Shown one piece after another: positions 5,415 to 7,726 of a stretch of DNA of 7,726 nt (position 1 is its first letter; every line of letters starts with the position of its first letter). The translations under genes were made by a program, and so were the position numbers. The notes beneath the pieces were generated by a model. That model did no database searches and was not told the origin of the DNA. It was given only the letters and a program-made list of their open reading frames with translations. The stretch lies in NCBI GenBank assembly GCA_035552595.1, contig DASZKZ010000073.1, forward strand, positions 1 through 7,726, in the 5' to 3' direction. Source of the DNA: Aeolococcus sp035552595. GTDB lineage: Bacteria; Chloroflexota; Dormibacteria; Aeolococcales; Aeolococcaceae.

Positions 5415-6607
5415 GGCGTGGCCAGCTCGCGGTCGCGCAGGGCGGCCACGCCGGGCAGGGTGCGGCCCTCGAGGAACGCCAGCGTGGCTCCGCCGCCGGT
5501 GCTGATGAAGTCGATGTCGTCGCACACCCCGGCATCCTCCACGGCGGCATCCAGGTCACCGCCCCCGACGATGCTGACGGCCGCGCTCTCTCCCAGGGCG
5601 CGGGCCAGCTCGCGCGTGCCCCGCGCGAACGCCTCGATCTCGTAGATGCCGAGGGGGCCGTTCCAGATCACCGTCCCCGCGGCGGCGAAGGAGGCGGTGA
5701 TCGCCGCCACCGTCTCCGGGCCGATGTCCACGACCATGCGATCGTCGGGGATGGCATTCCACGCGACCACCTCGGGGGCTGCCCCCTCGACCGGCTCCGC
5801 GGCGACGAGGACGTCGACGGGAAGGTGCAGCGACGCGGTGCTTCGGGCGGCGGCGCCGAGCAGCTCGGCGGCATCGCCGACCCTGTCCTCCTCAACGAGC
5901 GAACGGCCGATGCCGGCTCCCTTGGCGCGGAAGAACGTGCACGCCATCGCCCCCCCGATGTGAAGGCTGTCCACCCGCCCCAGCAGGCTGGTGAGCAGCC
6001 CCAGCTTGGTGGAGATCTTGGCCCCGCCCAGCACCGCCACCACCGGCCGTCGCGGGTTGTCGAGCGCTGCGCCGAGCACCTCGAGCTCCCGCGCCATGAG
6101 CAGGCCGGCAACGGCGGGGAGGTGATGGGCGACGCCCTCTGTCGAGGCGTGTGAACGGTGCGCGGTGCCGAATGCGTCGTTGACGAACACGTCGGCGAAA
6201 GCGGCGAGGCGCTCGCTGAACGCCGCGTCGTTGCGCTCCTCGCCGGGCTCGAAGCGCACATTCTCGAGCATGGCCACGTCGCCGTCGCGGAGCGCCGCGA
6301 CGGTCGCCTGGGCGGAGCTGCCCACCACGTCGCCGGCGACGGGCACGTCCACGCCGAGCAGCTCGCCGAGCCGGTGGGCAACCGGAGCCACGGTGAGCGA
6401 TCGCTCCACTCGCCCCCGGGGGCGGCCGATGTGGGTGACGATGATGGTCCGCGCGCCGCGCTCACGCAGCGCGGTGATGGTCGGCAGCGCCTCGCGAATG
6501 CGGCGGTCGTCGACCACCCGTCCACCGCGGAGTGGGACGTTGAAGTCCACGCGCAACAGCACGCGGCGGCCGGCGACGTCGATGTCGTCGATGGTGGCCT
6601 TGGTCAT
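5411..6607 (-). CDS. pgk: Phosphoglycerate kinase
   Basis: Transfers the acyl phosphate of 1,3-bisphosphoglycerate to ADP, the first ATP-yielding step of glycolysis; a cytoplasmic, monomeric two-domain hinge enzyme. The 398-residue length is standard. N-terminal substrate-domain motifs are RVDFNVPL (19-26), the RIREALPTI segment, HIGRPRG (59-65), ENVRFEPGEE and VNDAFGTAHRSHAST. C-terminal nucleotide-domain motifs are VVAVLGGAKISTKL (189-202), SLVEED, WNGPLGIYE (315-323), VGGGD and FISTGGGATLAFLEG. Several positions differ from the consensus I know: THIGRP for SHLGRP, GGGDL for GGGDS/T, and TGGGATLAFLEG for TGGGASLEFLEG. The catalytic framework still looks intact. ATG at 6607 starts the gene 10 nt after the gap stop without a clear Shine-Dalgarno, suggesting reliance on ribosomes finishing gap. 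Its stop overlaps the tpiA start. Confidence 0.98.
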   Translation of the reverse strand: MTKATIDDIDVAGRRVLLRVDFNVPLRGGRVVDDRRIREALPTITALRERGARTIIVTHIGRPRGRVERSLTVAPVAHRLGELLGVDVPVAGDVVGSSAQATVAALRDGDVAMLENVRFEPGEERNDAAFSERLAAFADVFVNDAFGTAHRSHASTEGVAHHLPAVAGLLMARELEVLGAALDNPRRPVVAVLGGAKISTKLGLLTSLLGRVDSLHIGGAMACTFFRAKGAGIGRSLVEEDRVGDAAELLGAAARSTASLHLPVDVLVAAEPVEGAAPEVVAWNAIPDDRMVVDIGPETVAAITASFAAAGTVIWNGPLGIYEIEAFARGTRELARALGESAAVSIVGGGDLDAAVEDAGVCDDIDFISTGGGATLAFLEGRTLPGVAALRDRELATP

Positions 6608-6617
6608 CGACGACGGA

Positions 6618-7625
6618 TCAGAGCCGGCCGGCGATGTGCTCGGCGAGGTCGACGACGCGGCACGAATACCCCCACTCGTTGTCGTACCACGCGAGCACCT
6701 TCACGGTGCGGTCGCCGACCGCCATGGTCGACGGGGCGTCGACGATCGAGGAGTGGCTGTCATGGAGGAAGTCGACGGACACCAGTTGCTCGTCGCAGAC
6801 CGAGAGGATGCCGCTCAGCGAGCCGTCGGCGGCCTCGCGCAGCTCGGCGTTGACGTCGTCCACGCTGGCCGCCCGGCTCAGCGTCACGGAGAGGTCGACC
6901 AGGCTGACGTCGCTCACCGGCACGCGCAGCGACATCCCGTGCAGCTTGCCCTTGAGCTCGGGCATGACCAGCGACATCGCCTTGGCAGCGCCGGTCGACG
7001 TGGGGATGATCGACAGGGCCGCCGATCGCGCGCGGCGAAGGTCCTTGTGGGGACCGTCCAGGAGCACCTGGTCGTTGGTGTACGCGTGGATCGTGGTCAT
7101 CAGGCCGGCCTCGATGCCGAAGCTGTCGCTGAGCACCTTGGCGACCGGCGCCAGGCAGTTGGTGGTGCAGGACGCGTTGCTGATCACGTGGTGGTCGGCG
7201 GGGTTATAGGCGGTGTGGTTGACGCCCATGCAGACGGTGATGTCCTCGTTGCTCGCCGGGGCGGAGATGATCACCTTCTTGGCGCCGGCCTCGATGTGGG
7301 CGCGCGCCTTGACGGCGTCGGTGAAGAACCCGGTGGACTCGATGACCACGTCGACGCCGAGATCCCTCCACGGGAGGCGCTGCGGGTCGCGCTCGGCGAG
7401 CACGGTGAGGCTGCCACCGTCGACGGCGATCTGATCTCCGTCCGCGCTCACCTGCCCGGGAAATCGGCCCAGGATCGAGTCGTGGGTGAGCAGATGGGCG
7501 AGGGTGGCCGCGTCAGTGAGGTCGTTGACGGCCACGAACTCCAGGGCGGAGTTGCGTTCGCGAGCGGCTCGATAGACGTTCCGGCCGATGCGGCCGAAAC
7601 CGTTGATGCCAACCTTGACACCCAT
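6618..7625 (-). CDS. gap: Type I glyceraldehyde-3-phosphate dehydrogenase
   Basis: Oxidises and phosphorylates glyceraldehyde-3-phosphate to 1,3-bisphosphoglycerate, reducing NAD; a cytoplasmic homotetramer in this family. The 335-residue product has the Rossmann motif GINGFGRIGR (6-15). Asp35 in AVNDLTD is the residue that normally favours NAD over NADP. The catalytic Cys153 lies in SNASCTTNC, with His180 in TTIHAYTNDQ. The phosphate-site segments STGAAKA and the C-terminal WYDNEWGYSCRVVDL are also present. The start is ATG at 7625: the sequence AGGGAG ends 5 nt upstream and is a good ribosome binding site. A GTG at 7631 overlaps that site and so is unlikely. It is the first gene of the glycolytic operon, followed by pgk after 10 nt. 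Confidence 0.98.
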   Translation of the reverse strand: MGVKVGINGFGRIGRNVYRAARERNSALEFVAVNDLTDAATLAHLLTHDSILGRFPGQVSADGDQIAVDGGSLTVLAERDPQRLPWRDLGVDVVIESTGFFTDAVKARAHIEAGAKKVIISAPASNEDITVCMGVNHTAYNPADHHVISNASCTTNCLAPVAKVLSDSFGIEAGLMTTIHAYTNDQVLLDGPHKDLRRARSAALSIIPTSTGAAKAMSLVMPELKGKLHGMSLRVPVSDVSLVDLSVTLSRAASVDDVNAELREAADGSLSGILSVCDEQLVSVDFLHDSHSSIVDAPSTMAVGDRTVKVLAWYDNEWGYSCRVVDLAEHIAGRL

Positions 7626-7647
7626 GCGCACTCCCTCTGCTGACGTC

Positions 7648-7675
7648 CTCGGCTCCAGGGCGGGGCGAGCCCGAG
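7648..7675 (-). repeat. Imperfect inverted repeat in the gap upstream region
   Basis: CTCGGCTC at 7648-7655 pairs with GAGCCCGAG at 7667-7675, giving 8 bp with one bulged C around an 11-nt loop. It covers the predicted transcription start and lies about 20 nt upstream of the gap ribosome binding site. It could be an operator, a leader hairpin or chance in GC-rich DNA; no run of T follows, so it is not a typical terminator. Confidence 0.25.
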
Positions 7676-7679
7676 ACTA
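7674..7679 (-). promoter_or_regulatory. Weak -10-like element upstream of gap
   Basis: TAGTCT on the minus strand fits TAnnnT and would place transcription start near 7667, about 42 nt before the gap ATG. No good -35 is seen at the usual distance. Upstream sequence is cut off by the window end, so the operon promoter may lie further out, and gap may also be transcribed from an upstream gene. In the visible flank, one minus-strand frame enters from beyond the edge and ends at a TGA at 7711-7709, but too little is present to call a gene. Confidence 0.2.
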
Positions 7680-7681
7680 CC

Positions 7682-7701
7682 ACCGCGATCTGCGCAGCGG
7701 T
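7682..7701 (-). repeat. Short inverted repeat ACCGC-N10-GCGGT upstream of gap
   Basis: A perfect 5-bp inverted repeat, ACCGC at 7682-7686 and GCGGT at 7697-7701, with a 10-nt centre. It sits just upstream of the -10-like element. Half-site spacing of about one and a half helical turns would suit a dimeric regulator, but a 5-bp arm is easily found by chance at this base composition. Confidence 0.2.
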
Positions 7702-7726
7702 CCCGTGGTCAGCGCCCCGCCGCCTC

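Noticed and set aside
6165..7643. Long plus-strand open frame (492 codons) antisense to gap and pgk
   Set aside because: Its product is a His/Arg/Gly/Val-rich sequence without family features, and it mirrors two clearly conserved enzymes. GC-rich third positions routinely keep the antisense frame free of stops.
1..7726. CRISPR array, IS element, riboswitch or defence system
   Set aside because: I found no direct repeat series, terminal inverted repeats, transposase or defence-related domain. No intergenic space exceeds about 110 nt, leaving little room for a structured leader.

Overview
The window is a compact, very GC-rich stretch of bacterial chromosome with no IS element, CRISPR array or phage gene. 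The proteins are Ala/Arg/Gly-rich and three genes start with GTG. The tRNA does not encode CCA. The order gap-pgk-tpiA with secG nearby is widespread in Gram-positive-type lineages such as Actinomycetota, Bacillota and Chloroflexota. A cofactor-independent phosphoglycerate mutase joined to tpiA is less typical of Actinomycetota, so I lean weakly towards a high-GC Chloroflexota- or Dormibacterota-like organism. This placement is inference only.

Right half (7625 down to 3109, minus strand): a four-gene lower-glycolysis operon, gap-pgk-tpiA-gpmI. Its products are glyceraldehyde-3-phosphate dehydrogenase, phosphoglycerate kinase, triosephosphate isomerase and the metal-dependent phosphoglycerate mutase. 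Together they interconvert triose phosphates and carry glyceraldehyde-3-phosphate to 2-phosphoglycerate. Enolase and pyruvate kinase are not in the window. gap and pgk are 10 nt apart. pgk/tpiA and tpiA/gpmI each share a 4-nt GTGA stop/start overlap, which points to translational coupling. About 100 nt of upstream sequence (7626-7726) holds a good gap ribosome binding site, a weak -10-like element and two short inverted repeats.

Middle (2064-3098, plus strand): one gene of opposite orientation for a predicted lipoprotein with two phospholipase D (HKD) motifs. It runs tail to tail into gpmI, with only 10 bp between the stops, and is divergent from secG across a 108-bp promoter region (1956-2063). 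It interrupts what would otherwise be a single-direction gap-pgk-tpiA-gpmI-secG block.

Left end (1955 down to 6, minus strand): secG, a family-5 (oligopeptide-type) ABC transporter substrate-binding protein with an N-terminal membrane anchor, and tRNA-Leu(CAG). The substrate-binding gene has no ATG/GTG/TTG between the secG stop and its hydrophobic anchor, so its true start is unresolved. The tRNA seems to have its own extended -10 promoter overlapping the end of that gene.

No gene-free stretch exceeds 300 bases. I see mainly core-metabolism and housekeeping genes here. The less ordinary points are the HKD lipoprotein, the orphan substrate-binding protein with its start-codon problem, and substitutions in conserved PGK motifs.
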